The position numbers were made by a program, and so were the translations under genes. The notes below the pieces were generated by a model that was given only the letters and a program-made list of their open reading frames with translations, did not search any database and was not told the origin of the DNA. Positions 16,948 to 25,364 of a stretch of DNA of 64,000 nucleotides are shown here, one piece after another. The stretch covers positions 229,974 through 293,973 of the forward strand of contig NZ_FNAV01000007.1 in assembly GCF_900102075.1 (NCBI RefSeq), given 5' to 3'. How positions within the stretch are numbered: position 1 is the stretch's first letter; each line of letters starts with the position of its first letter. Source of the stretch: Salipiger thiooxidans (GTDB lineage Bacteria; Pseudomonadota; Alphaproteobacteria; Rhodobacterales; Rhodobacteraceae).

Positions 16948-17724
16948 ATGTTGAAGATCACCGACCTGGTCAAAAGCTACGGCGGCGGCGCGCCGGTGCT
17001 GAAGAACCTCGACCTGACCATCGAGGGGGAAAGCGTGGTGTCGATCATCGGCTCCTCAGGGGCCGGGAAATCCACCCTGCTGCGCTGCATCAACCGCCTG
17101 GTCGAGCCTACCTCGGGCAGCATCGTGCTGAACGGCACCGAGCTCACCTCTCTCAAGGGCCGCCAGCTGCGCGCCGCGCGGCGCAAGATCGGCATGGTCT
17201 TCCAGGGGTTCAACCTCGTCGACCGGCTGACGGTGATGGAGAACGTGCAGTCCGGGCGACTGGGGTACATCTCGACCTGGGCGGCGATCATGCGGCGCTA
17301 CCCCAAGGAGGACATCCGCCGCGCCTACGAGCTGATGGAGCGCGTCGGCATCGCGCAATACGCCAACACGCGCGCCGACCAGCTGTCGGGCGGCGAGCGT
17401 CAGCGCGTCGGCGTGGTCCGGGCGCTGATGCAGGAACCCGAGATCCTGCTGGCAGACGAGCCCACCGCCTCGCTCGATCCCAAGACGTCCGAGCAGATCA
17501 TGGGGCTGCTGCGCGACCTCGCGGGCGAGTTGAAGCTGCCGGTGCTGATCAACATCCACAACGTCACCGAAGCCAGGAAATACACCGACCGCATCGTCGG
17601 CATGCGCTTCGGACGGATCATCTTCGATGACCTTCCAGATGCGCTCGACGAGGAGGCGATGGAACGGATCTATTCCGGCAGCCCCCATGCCGACCGCGGC
17701 GGCGACCTGCGGGAGGCGTCATGA
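16948..17724 (+). CDS. phnC: ABC transporter ATP-binding protein (PhnC-like)
   Basis: A 258-residue ATPase. Walker A GSSGAGKST (35-43), Q-loop VFQGFNLVDRLTV, signature LSGGERQRVGV, Walker B ILLADEP and switch histidine INIHN. The phosphonate-transporter signature FQGFNLVxRLTVxxNV and the FNHx-type H-loop (IHNV) place it in the PhnC family. The stop overlaps the first permease start by 4 bp. Confidence 0.88.
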   Translation: MLKITDLVKSYGGGAPVLKNLDLTIEGESVVSIIGSSGAGKSTLLRCINRLVEPTSGSIVLNGTELTSLKGRQLRAARRKIGMVFQGFNLVDRLTVMENVQSGRLGYISTWAAIMRRYPKEDIRRAYELMERVGIAQYANTRADQLSGGERQRVGVVRALMQEPEILLADEPTASLDPKTSEQIMGLLRDLAGELKLPVLINIHNVTEARKYTDRIVGMRFGRIIFDDLPDALDEEAMERIYSGSPHADRGGDLREAS

Positions 17725-18515
17725 GCCAGCATCCCGACACCTGGCGCAAGCCGCCCTTCATCGCCAACGCGCTGCTTCGCTGGGCGGTCTACCTTGGCGC
17801 ACTGGCCTATTTCGGCTGGGTCGCGGCCACCATGCCGATCGACTGGGCGCGGGTCGCCCAAGGCATCGAGCGGGCCGGGCGCATCTTCGGCGGGGCCTTT
17901 CCCCCGAGCTTCGAGCGCGGCGGCCTGCTGATCGACGGCTTCCTGGAAAGCCTGAAGATCGCCATCCTCGCCACCGTCGGCGGCGTCGCCCTGTCGATCC
18001 CCATCGCCTTCATGGCCGCGCGCAACGTCGCGCCACTGCCGGTTTTCTACGCCGGACGGGCGATCATCATCATCGCCCGCAGCTTTCATCCGGTCATCGT
18101 TGCGATCATCTTCGTCAAGGCGGTCGGCTTCGGACCCTTCGCCGGCGTGCTGACACTGGTGGTCTATTCCATCGGCTTCGTCGCCAAGATGCTGGCCGAA
18201 CGGATCGAGGAGATCGACTTCGGCCAGGTGGAGGCGATGCGCGCCGCCGGGGCGCCCTACCTCTCGACGCTGGTCTACGCGATCTTCCCGCAGATCATGC
18301 CGCGGCAGATCGGGCTGACCATCTATCAACTCGACTCGAACCTGCGGGCCTCGGCGGTGGTCGGCATCGTCGGCGCCGGCGGCATCGGTGCGACACTGGC
18401 CAATGCCTTCGGGCGCTACGACTATGATTTCGCGCTCGCCATCACCATCGTCATCGTGGCCGTGATCCTCGTCTCCGAGGCGATCAGCGGCCAGATCAGG
18501 AAGCGCATCGCATGA
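17721..18515 (+). CDS. phnE: ABC transporter permease (PhnE-like, first copy)
   Basis: A 264-residue inner-membrane permease with about six helices and the coupling loop QVEAMRAAGAPYLSTLVYAI (about 167-186) followed by DSNLRASAVVGIVGAGGIG, the hallmark end of PhnE permeases. It overlaps both neighbours by 4 bp. The pair of non-identical permeases presumably forms a heterodimer. Confidence 0.87.
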   Translation: MSQHPDTWRKPPFIANALLRWAVYLGALAYFGWVAATMPIDWARVAQGIERAGRIFGGAFPPSFERGGLLIDGFLESLKIAILATVGGVALSIPIAFMAARNVAPLPVFYAGRAIIIIARSFHPVIVAIIFVKAVGFGPFAGVLTLVVYSIGFVAKMLAERIEEIDFGQVEAMRAAGAPYLSTLVYAIFPQIMPRQIGLTIYQLDSNLRASAVVGIVGAGGIGATLANAFGRYDYDFALAITIVIVAVILVSEAISGQIRKRIA

Positions 18516-19321
18516 CCGGCATCTCCGAGCAGTTCGGGCGCGAAGACTGGTCGCGCCATACGCCGAAGGAGAAGGCCCGGCGCTTCGGCATCTTCGCGGT
18601 CTGTGCCCTGGCGGTGTTCTGGGCGCTTGGCTCGATCGAGATCATCTGGGCCTGGGTCTGGGATTCTCCGAGCCAGATGGCCGATCTCTTCGGACGCATG
18701 TATCCGCCCGACACCAGCAATCTCGGGTCCATCCTGCGGGTGCTGTGGGAGACTGTGAACATTGCCACCTTCGCCACCGCGCTGGCGGTGATCGTCTCGC
18801 TGCCGGTTGCCTATATCGCGGCGCAGAACACCACGCCCAATCGCGGTACACTCTGGCTCGGGCGGCTGATCCTCGTCAGCTCGCGGTCGGTCAACACGAT
18901 CATCTGGGCGCTGCTCTTCGTCGCGATCTTCGGGCCCGGCATCGTCGCCGGTGTCGTGGCGATCATGTTCCGGTCCATCGGTTTCATCGGCAAGCTGCTG
19001 GGCGAGGCGATCGAGGAAATCGACACGCGCCCCGTTGAGGCGCTGGAAGCGACGGGCGCATCGCGCTTCAAGGTCATCGCCTATGCCATCGTGCCGCAGG
19101 TCATGCCGACCTTCTGGGCCGTGGCGATCCTGCGCTGGGACATCAACCTGCGCGAGTCGACAGTGCTGGGACTTGTCGGTGCGGGCGGCATCGGGATCAT
19201 TCTGCAAGGGGCCATCGACACGTTCAACTGGCCCGAGGCGGCGACCGTCCTGCTCGCCATCCTCGCGCTTGTGGTGCTGGGCGAGATCGTCTCGGCCTTC
19301 CTGCGTCGCCGCATCCTGTGA
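18512..19321 (+). CDS. phnE: ABC transporter permease (PhnE-like, second copy)
   Basis: A 269-residue paralogue of the preceding permease, with a longer N-terminal cytoplasmic/amphipathic segment (about 1-25) before helix 1. The coupling loop PVEALEATGASRFKVIAYAI and the end motif INLRESTVLGLVGAGGIG are conserved. Start overlaps the previous stop (ATGA). Confidence 0.87.
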   Translation: MTGISEQFGREDWSRHTPKEKARRFGIFAVCALAVFWALGSIEIIWAWVWDSPSQMADLFGRMYPPDTSNLGSILRVLWETVNIATFATALAVIVSLPVAYIAAQNTTPNRGTLWLGRLILVSSRSVNTIIWALLFVAIFGPGIVAGVVAIMFRSIGFIGKLLGEAIEEIDTRPVEALEATGASRFKVIAYAIVPQVMPTFWAVAILRWDINLRESTVLGLVGAGGIGIILQGAIDTFNWPEAATVLLAILALVVLGEIVSAFLRRRIL

Positions 19322-20253
19322 GCGGGGGGCGCGGCAGGGAGGCGGCGGCCGCCTTCGAGGCCTATCTCGGCGTGCGGTCCCGCCTCCCTGCTGCCGGGTT
19401 CGGCAGAGGTTGGCAATCGGCGGAAAGCCTGGCCGAGATCGCCGGGCCCTTCGATCTCGTGCTGCTCGATGCATACGGGGTACTGAACGTTGGTGACTCT
19501 CCGATCCCGGGCGCGGCGGAGGCCATCGCCGCGCTCCGGGCGGCTGGAAAGTCGGTGGCGGTGGTGTCCAATTCCGCCGCCTATCCAAAGCGGGTGATGA
19601 TGCAGCGCTACGCCAGGCTCGGCTTTGACTTCGCGCCAGAGGAAGTGGTGACCAGCCGCGAAGCGCTCCTGGCGCATCTGGCGCGCGCGCCGCGCCTGCG
19701 ATGGGGCGCGATGATGAACCCCGACTATGGAATGGAGGACTTCGAGAGCATCGACGTGAGCTTCCTGGGTGACGATCCCGCGGCCTACGCCGCGGCTGAG
19801 GGGTTCCTGCTGGTCGGAACGGATGGATGGACAGAGACCCGCCAGAGCCTGCTGGAGGCCGCGTTGCGCGCTCATCCGCGCCCGGTCGTGGTCGGTAACC
19901 CTGACATCGTCGCCCCGCGCGAGACCGGCCTGTCGCTCGAACCGGGGCATTTCGCACATCTCCTCGCCGATGCTGCCGGTATCGCACCGGTCTTTCTCGG
20001 CAAGCCTTTCGCCGAGATCTACAGGCTCGCCCTGCATCAACTCGCGCCGAAGCCCGCGCCCGAGCGGGTGCTGATGGTCGGGGACACCTTGCACACGGAC
20101 ATTCTCGGCGGCCGCCAGATGGGCTTCGCGACCTCGCTGGTCACCGGGCACGGCGCGCTTGTCGGGCTCGATCCGGCAGAGGCGATCCGACGATCGGGCA
20201 TCGTTCCGGATTTCGTCATCCGAAGCATCGGGACAGCACCCTGCCCTGGCTGA
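19318..20253 (+). CDS. HAD-superfamily (subfamily IIA) hydrolase with altered DxD motif
   Basis: A 311-residue cytosolic HAD-IIA protein, translationally coupled to the transporter by a GTGA overlap, so it very likely acts on the imported substrate. Motif I reads LLDAYGVLN, motif II VSNSAAYPKRV, the lysine is in LGKPFAEIY and motif IV is VGDTLHTDILG. The nucleophile aspartate is present, but the position two residues later is tyrosine instead of the general-acid aspartate of most HAD phosphatases. A subset of HAD-IIA proteins carries an aromatic residue here. Substrate unknown; a dephosphorylation role is inferred from context. Confidence 0.8.
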   Translation: MSGGRGREAAAAFEAYLGVRSRLPAAGFGRGWQSAESLAEIAGPFDLVLLDAYGVLNVGDSPIPGAAEAIAALRAAGKSVAVVSNSAAYPKRVMMQRYARLGFDFAPEEVVTSREALLAHLARAPRLRWGAMMNPDYGMEDFESIDVSFLGDDPAAYAAAEGFLLVGTDGWTETRQSLLEAALRAHPRPVVVGNPDIVAPRETGLSLEPGHFAHLLADAAGIAPVFLGKPFAEIYRLALHQLAPKPAPERVLMVGDTLHTDILGGRQMGFATSLVTGHGALVGLDPAEAIRRSGIVPDFVIRSIGTAPCPG

Positions 20254-20650
20254 GCTCGATCAGATCCCGCCGGTCGCAACAAATGCCGCGCCAAACGATA
20301 CCTGATTTGAGGCCATCCGCTTCAAGGGGCCTGGTGGAGCGTTGCTGTAGAGGCTCCTGCCGCGTGTTGGCCTGAGCCATACGTTGCGCTCCCTGACCGG
20401 GGGCATCCCGATCTCGATCCAGAGGGGCGGGGAGATCGGCGTGATGGAGGCCTGCGGTACCGACATGCCCTTCGAAGCAGATCTGGCGGAGGGACACCTT
20501 CCTCGCGAAGGTGAGCCGCTTGTGCTTGCCCTATGAGGTGCCAAAGATGGCGATTCAGCCGACGCATCGCGGTGAGATCATCGCCACGGTCCAATGCGGG
20601 TGTCACAGGTCCGGGGTCTGTGACCCCGACGCCTTCAAAGGCGATACGGC
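20254..20650. other. Non-coding or degraded stretch between HAD gene and puuD
   Basis: About 400 bp with only short, stop-broken frames and no protein I recognise. A short hairpin, GTCACAG-N9-CTGTGAC (20602-20624), sits 27 bp past the puuD stop and could end puuD transcription, but no T-run follows. The stretch may be an eroded mobile element; I could not identify it. Confidence 0.4.
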
Positions 20651-21886
20651 TCAGCCGCCCATCTTCGCGCCACGGTACCAGGTGACGATCTGCCGGCGGG
20701 CGTCTTCGTCCATCTGGATAGCGTTGGGGGGCGGCATCGAATGGGTCCGGCCCGCCTGCATGTAGATCTGCTCGGCGTGGCGCGCGACGTCGGCCTCGGT
20801 TTCCAGCACCACGCCCTTTGGAGGCCAGTGCAGACCTTCCCAGGACGGCTCGCGCCCGTGGCACATCGAGCAGTTGCCGACCACCGCGAAATAGGCGTCC
20901 TCGAAGCCCTCGGCCGATGCGAATTTCTCCTCGATCGGCGTCAGGGCGCGGGCTTCGCTCTCTTCGTAGCTGTCGATGCCGGGCACGGTGGACAGCCAGG
21001 CGATCAGCACCATGATCACGGCGGTCACGGGCCAGGTCCAGGTCGGTCCCTTGCCGGTGCGGTGCATGGTGTTGAAGTAGTGGCGGATCGTCACGCCGGT
21101 CAGGAAGATCAGGCAGGCGATGATCCAGGCGAACTGCGTGCCGAAGGCCAGCGGATAGTGGTTCGACAGCATCAGGAAGACCACCGGCAGCGTCAGGTAG
21201 TTGTTATGGGTCGACCGCAGCTTGGCAATCTTGCCGTATTTCGCGTCGGGCTTGCGCCCGGCCTTGAGATCCGCGACCACGATGCGCTGGTTGGGCATGA
21301 TCTGGAAGAATACGTTGCCGGTCATGATCGTCGCGGTGAAGGCCCCGAGATGCAGCAGCGCCGCGCGGCCGGTGAAGATCTGGTTGTAGCCCCAGCTCAT
21401 CGCCACGAGGATGGCGAAGAGCAGCAGCATCAGCAGCGTCGGGCGCTCGCCGAGGCTGGATTTGCACATGAAATCATAGGCCAGCCAGCCGATGGTCAGC
21501 GAGCCTCCGGAAATCAGGATGGCCTGCCACAGCGCGAGATCCGCCTTGGTCGGGTCGATCAGGAAGAGCTCGCCTCCCACCCAGTAGACGATCATCAGCA
21601 GCGCCGCGCCCGACAGCCAGGTCGTGTAGCTCTGCCATTTGTGCCAAGTCAGGTGTTCGGGCATCTGCGCGGGCGCCACGAGGTATTTGACCGTGTGGTA
21701 GAAGCCGCCGCCGTGGACTTCCCATTCCTCGCCATAGGCGCCGTCGGGCAGGGCCTTGCCGGGCTTGAGCATCAGGTCGAGCGCGATGAAGTAGAACGAT
21801 GCGCCGATCCAGGCCATTGCGGTGATGACGTGCAGCCAGCGGACGCAGAAGGCGATCCAGTCCCAGATAATGGCCATGTCGTACAT
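20651..21886 (-). CDS. puuD: Membrane-bound urate oxidase (urate hydroxylase) PuuD with C-terminal cytochrome c domain
   Basis: A 411-residue protein with about eight membrane helices (DUF989-type urate hydroxylase) and a C-terminal c-type cytochrome domain carrying one haem site, CSMCH (about 351-355). It oxidises urate to 5-hydroxyisourate and passes electrons to the respiratory chain, so unlike uricase it need not make hydrogen peroxide. ATG at 21886 is preceded by GAGGGAGC. Divergent from a LysR gene that probably regulates it; followed on the chromosome by uraH and puuE-uraD for the next steps. Confidence 0.92.
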   Translation of the reverse strand: MYDMAIIWDWIAFCVRWLHVITAMAWIGASFYFIALDLMLKPGKALPDGAYGEEWEVHGGGFYHTVKYLVAPAQMPEHLTWHKWQSYTTWLSGAALLMIVYWVGGELFLIDPTKADLALWQAILISGGSLTIGWLAYDFMCKSSLGERPTLLMLLLFAILVAMSWGYNQIFTGRAALLHLGAFTATIMTGNVFFQIMPNQRIVVADLKAGRKPDAKYGKIAKLRSTHNNYLTLPVVFLMLSNHYPLAFGTQFAWIIACLIFLTGVTIRHYFNTMHRTGKGPTWTWPVTAVIMVLIAWLSTVPGIDSYEESEARALTPIEEKFASAEGFEDAYFAVVGNCSMCHGREPSWEGLHWPPKGVVLETEADVARHAEQIYMQAGRTHSMPPPNAIQMDEDARRQIVTWYRGAKMGG

Positions 21887-21984
21887 GTAGATGCTCCCTC
21901 AGGTGGCGTTCGAGATACCCTATCGCAGCCGAGTTTGTTCTGGTATTTCTGGAATTCCCAAACAGTATCAAATAAAGTCGAATA

Positions 21985-22914
21985 ATGTCCTATTTCGACA
22001 ACATCCGCACCTTCGTCCGTGTCTACGAACTGGGCAGCATGTCTGCGGCGGGGCGGGACCTGCGCATTTCCTCGGCGGTGACCTCGTCGCGAATCTCGCA
22101 ATTGGAAGAGCGGCTCGGCGTGCGGCTGTTCCAGCGCACCACGCGCAGCCTGTCGCCCACCGAACATGGCAAGAGCTTCTATCGTGGCGCGACCGAAATC
22201 CTCGAAGCGGTGGAAAGCGCCGAGGCGAAGATCGTCAATGTCACCGAGAAGCTGAAGGGCTCGCTATACGTGGCGGCACCGCTGGGGGTGGGGCGGCGGC
22301 TGATCGCGCCACAGGTGCCCGATTTTCTTGCGGAATACCCCGAGGTCAGCGTGCGTCTGCGGCTGACCGACCGCAAGGTCGACCTGACGACCGAGGGGCT
22401 GGACCTGTCCTTCTTCCTTGGCCAGCCCGAGGACAGCACGCTGCGGATCCGCAAGATCGCCGATGTGGAGCGGCTGCTCTGCGCCGCACCCTCCTATATC
22501 GCCCGTCGCGGCATGCCCGCGGATGGCGACGCGCTGATACGGGACGGGCATGAGTGTCTGAACCTGCGGTTTCCAGGCGCTCAGGAATTCCAGTGGCGGC
22601 TCGAGACACCGGAGGGGCCGCGCCGCTTCGCCGTCACCGGTCGCTACGAGAGCGACGATGGCGACGTGCTGACCGATTGGGCGCTGTCGGGGCAGGGGAT
22701 CGTGATGAAGCCGCGTTTCGAGGTCGCCGAGCACCTCGCCTCGGGCGCGCTGGTCGAGGTCGCTCAGGCAAGCCCGCCGGAACCGATCCAGATGGCCTGC
22801 CTGTTCAGTCACCGGCGGCAGCAGGATCCGAAGGCGCGCATCTTCATGGAGTTCATGATTTCGCGCATCTCGGACGCCTTTGCCGGGACGAGCCCGGTTC
22901 AGGAACCGCGGTAG
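21985..22914 (+). CDS. LysR-family regulator of the purine cluster (puuD side)
   Basis: A 309-residue LysR protein with the HTH at 1-65 (TFVRVYELGSMSAAGRDLRI) and effector domain at 90-295. It is clearly paralogous to the LysR beside xdhA (shared LGVRLF-RTTRS and APLGVGRR blocks and same length). Divergent from puuD with 98 bp between them, and its 3' end overlaps uraH by 16 bp. Likely controls urate degradation in response to a purine intermediate; the ligand is unknown. Confidence 0.86.
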   Translation: MSYFDNIRTFVRVYELGSMSAAGRDLRISSAVTSSRISQLEERLGVRLFQRTTRSLSPTEHGKSFYRGATEILEAVESAEAKIVNVTEKLKGSLYVAAPLGVGRRLIAPQVPDFLAEYPEVSVRLRLTDRKVDLTTEGLDLSFFLGQPEDSTLRIRKIADVERLLCAAPSYIARRGMPADGDALIRDGHECLNLRFPGAQEFQWRLETPEGPRRFAVTGRYESDDGDVLTDWALSGQGIVMKPRFEVAEHLASGALVEVAQASPPEPIQMACLFSHRRQQDPKARIFMEFMISRISDAFAGTSPVQEPR

Positions 22915-23255
22915 GTCGAATAGCCGAACGGTGAGAGCAGCAGCGGCACGTGGTAGTGCGCGTCGGGATCTGACATGCCGAAACGGATCGGCACCTGGTC
23001 GAGGAAGAGCGTGTCGCCCTCGGCCTGACCTGTCGCGCGCAGGTAGTCGCCGGTCTGGAAGACCAGCTCGTAGGTGCCGGTCCTGAACTGCTCGGCGGCG
23101 AGGATCGGGGCATCGGTGCGCCCGTCCGCGTTGGTCATGCTCTCGGCGATCTTGTCGCGCGAGCTTCCCGAGACCCGGTAGAGCAGGATCGTGATGCCCT
23201 CGGCGGGCGTCCCGCGGGCGGTGTCGAGAACGTGGGTGGTGAGGTATCCGGTCAT
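22899..23255 (-). CDS. uraH: 5-hydroxyisourate hydrolase (transthyretin-related protein)
   Basis: A 118-residue enzyme that hydrolyses 5-hydroxyisourate to OHCU, the step after PuuD. The family signatures are all present: TTHVLDTARGTPA at the N terminus (catalytic His), NADGRTDAP in the middle (catalytic Arg) and the C-terminal tetrapeptide YRGS. No signal peptide, so cytosolic. The ATG at 23255 gives the standard length; the frame is open further upstream but without family similarity. It converges on the LysR gene and is divergent from puuE-uraD. Confidence 0.93.
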   Translation of the reverse strand: MTGYLTTHVLDTARGTPAEGITILLYRVSGSSRDKIAESMTNADGRTDAPILAAEQFRTGTYELVFQTGDYLRATGQAEGDTLFLDQVPIRFGMSDPDAHYHVPLLLSPFGYSTYRGS

Positions 23256-23412
23256 GCTGGGCTCCTGCGTTGCTGCCAGTCGTGTCGCCGTTTTTCTACC
23301 CCCGACAGTCGCGTGCTCGCAAAGCGACAGTTGCCGAAGGCTCTTTCGTATTCTTTTTGACAATGGTTCCGCATTTTATCGCTTACCAATAGGCCAAAGC
23401 GGAGGTTTGGAT
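23256..23412. promoter_or_regulatory. Divergent promoter region uraH / puuE-uraD
   Basis: A 157-bp gap between two divergent purine genes. A consensus-like TTGACA (23357-23362) faces the puuE side in a locally AT-rich stretch, and GGAGG (23401-23405) is the ribosome site for puuE. No long palindrome seen. Confidence 0.35.
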
Positions 23413-24837
23413 TTGCAACGCTATCCCAGAGACATGGCCGGTCACGGCCCCGACATGCCCGATGCCCGCTGGCCCAACGGCGCGAAGATCGCGGTTCAGA
23501 TCGTGGTGAACTACGAAGAGGGCGGCGAGAACAACATCCTGCACGGCGACGCCGCGTCCGAGGCATTCCTGTCCGAGATTACCGGCGCCCAGCCCTGGCC
23601 GGGCCAGCGGCACTGGAACATGGAGACGATCTACGAGTACGGAAGCCGGGCCGGGTTCTGGCGGCTGCAGGGTCTTCTGACCGACATCCTCGGCAAGGGC
23701 GGCGTGACCGTCTACGGCGTCGCCACCGCACTGGCGCGCGCGCCGCAGCAGGTGAAGGCGATGCGGGAGGCCGGCTGGGAGATCGCCAGCCACGGCCTCA
23801 AGTGGGTCGAGCACAAGGACATGTCCCCCGAGGAGGAGCGCGTCCAGATCCGCGAGGCGATCCGCCTGCACACCGAGGTGACGGGCAGCACACCGCGCGG
23901 CTGGTACACCGGCCGCTGCTCGATGAACACCGTCGATCTGGCCGCCGCGGAGGGGGATTTCGCCTATATTGCGGACAGTTACGCCGATGATCTGCCCTAT
24001 TGGGTGAAGGCGGGAGGCAGGGACCAGCTGATCGTGCCCTACACGATGGATTGCAACGACATGCGCTTCGCGATCCAGGCGGGCTTTACCGATGGCGCGC
24101 AGTTCGAGGGTTACCTGAAGGACAGCTTCGACATGCTCTACGCCGAAGGCCAGCGGGGCAGGCCGAAGATGCTGTCCATCGGGCTGCATTGCCGCCTGGC
24201 GGGCCGCCCGGGCCGGGCCATCGCGCTGAGGCGGGCGCTGGAGCATATGGCCGGGCACGAGGGTGTCTGGTTCGCAACCCGCGAGGAGATCGCCGATCAT
24301 TGGGCGAAGGCCCATCCGCCCAAGGCCGGCCCGCGCCCGTCGCAGATGGATCGCGGGAGCTTCGTCGAGGCCTTCGGCGGTGTGTTCGAACATTCGCCGT
24401 GGATCGCCGAAGGCGCGCATGCGCTCGAACTGGGGCCGCATCACGACAGCGCCACGGGTGTCCACAACGCGCTGGCGCGGGTGTTCCGCGCGGCCACGGA
24501 CGAGCAGCGCCTTGGCGTGCTGACCGCGCACCCCGATCTTGCCGGCAAGCTTGCCGCCGCCGGGCGGTTGACTGCCGAATCCACCGCCGAGCAGGCGGGG
24601 GCGGGGCTCGACATGCTCACCGACGAGGAACGCGCGAACTTCCAGCAGCTCAACGCGGAGTACGTCGCCCGCCACGGCTTCCCCTTCATTATCGCGGTGA
24701 AGGACAACACCAAGGCCTCGATCCTCGAAGCGTTCCACCGCCGCATCGGCAACGACCGCGCCACCGAGTTCGCCGAGGCCTGCCGTCAGGTGGAGCGCAT
24801 CGCCGAGCTGCGCCTGGCCGAGAAGCTGGACGCATGA
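23413..24837 (+). CDS. puuE: Bifunctional allantoinase (PuuE) / OHCU decarboxylase (UraD) fusion
   Basis: A 474-residue fusion. Residues 1 to about 305 are a polysaccharide-deacetylase-type allantoinase (YPRDMAGHG start, GWEIASHGLKW, TGRCSMNT), which opens allantoin to allantoate. From about 312 an OHCU decarboxylase domain begins: FGGVFEHSPWIAE with its catalytic histidine, HPDLAGKLA and LNAEYVARHGFPFIIAV. This domain makes S-allantoin from OHCU, so two sequential steps share one chain. The start is a TTG at 23413, seven bases after GGAGG; no ATG precedes conserved sequence. Coupled to allA by ATGA. Confidence 0.92.
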   Translation: MQRYPRDMAGHGPDMPDARWPNGAKIAVQIVVNYEEGGENNILHGDAASEAFLSEITGAQPWPGQRHWNMETIYEYGSRAGFWRLQGLLTDILGKGGVTVYGVATALARAPQQVKAMREAGWEIASHGLKWVEHKDMSPEEERVQIREAIRLHTEVTGSTPRGWYTGRCSMNTVDLAAAEGDFAYIADSYADDLPYWVKAGGRDQLIVPYTMDCNDMRFAIQAGFTDGAQFEGYLKDSFDMLYAEGQRGRPKMLSIGLHCRLAGRPGRAIALRRALEHMAGHEGVWFATREEIADHWAKAHPPKAGPRPSQMDRGSFVEAFGGVFEHSPWIAEGAHALELGPHHDSATGVHNALARVFRAATDEQRLGVLTAHPDLAGKLAAAGRLTAESTAEQAGAGLDMLTDEERANFQQLNAEYVARHGFPFIIAVKDNTKASILEAFHRRIGNDRATEFAEACRQVERIAELRLAEKLDA

Positions 24838-25313
24838 CGATCCGCATCCAGCCGCTGACCGCCGACGTCTTCGCCTCCTTCGGCGAGGTGCTCGACACCG
24901 CAGGTGCGCCGGACAAGGTGATCAACCAGGGGCTGTGCGGGCGCTACCACGACCGCGCCACGCTGGACTTCCCCGAAGGCGGCCGCGCCGGGATCAGCCT
25001 GTTTCAGGCCGAGCTGCGCGCGCTGCCGTACCGGCTCGAGATGATGGAACGCCACCCGCTGGGCAGCCAGGCCTTCCTGCCGATGTCGATGGACGGCTTT
25101 CTGGTCATCGTGGCGCCCGATGAGGATGGCCGGCCGGGAACGCCGCGCGCCTTCGCGTCCCGGCCGGGGCAGGGCATCAATTTCCACCGCAGTACCTGGC
25201 ACGGCGTCCTGACGCCGCTCTCAGGCTCCGGCCTCTTTGCCGTGATCGACCGGATCGGCGACGGGGACAACCTGCAGGAGCACTGGTTCAAGAAGCCTTA
25301 CACGATCGAATGA
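24834..25313 (+). CDS. allA: Ureidoglycolate lyase
   Basis: A 159-residue cupin-like enzyme that splits ureidoglycolate into glyoxylate and urea, the last step of the purine route here. The family features NQGLCGRYHDRA, LEMMERHPLGSQAF (metal/acid loop) and INFHRSTWHGVL are present. Its product glyoxylate is the substrate of the neighbouring BHA cycle. It overlaps puuE-uraD by 4 bp and is followed after 51 bp by the NCS2 permease. Confidence 0.92.
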   Translation: MTIRIQPLTADVFASFGEVLDTAGAPDKVINQGLCGRYHDRATLDFPEGGRAGISLFQAELRALPYRLEMMERHPLGSQAFLPMSMDGFLVIVAPDEDGRPGTPRAFASRPGQGINFHRSTWHGVLTPLSGSGLFAVIDRIGDGDNLQEHWFKKPYTIE

Positions 25314-25364
25314 AAAAGGGCGGTCGGAAAAGGAGCCGGCACCCGCATCCATAGGGAGACGACA

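Noticed and set aside
15928..19321. Calling this a complete phosphonate degradation operon
   Set aside because: Only transport genes are present; no C-P lyase, phosphonatase or PhnF-type regulator.
20260..20544. A 94-codon minus-strand frame in the puuD/HAD gap
   Set aside because: Low-information Pro/Arg/Ser-rich sequence with no ribosome site; could be antisense of a degraded element but I cannot support a gene.
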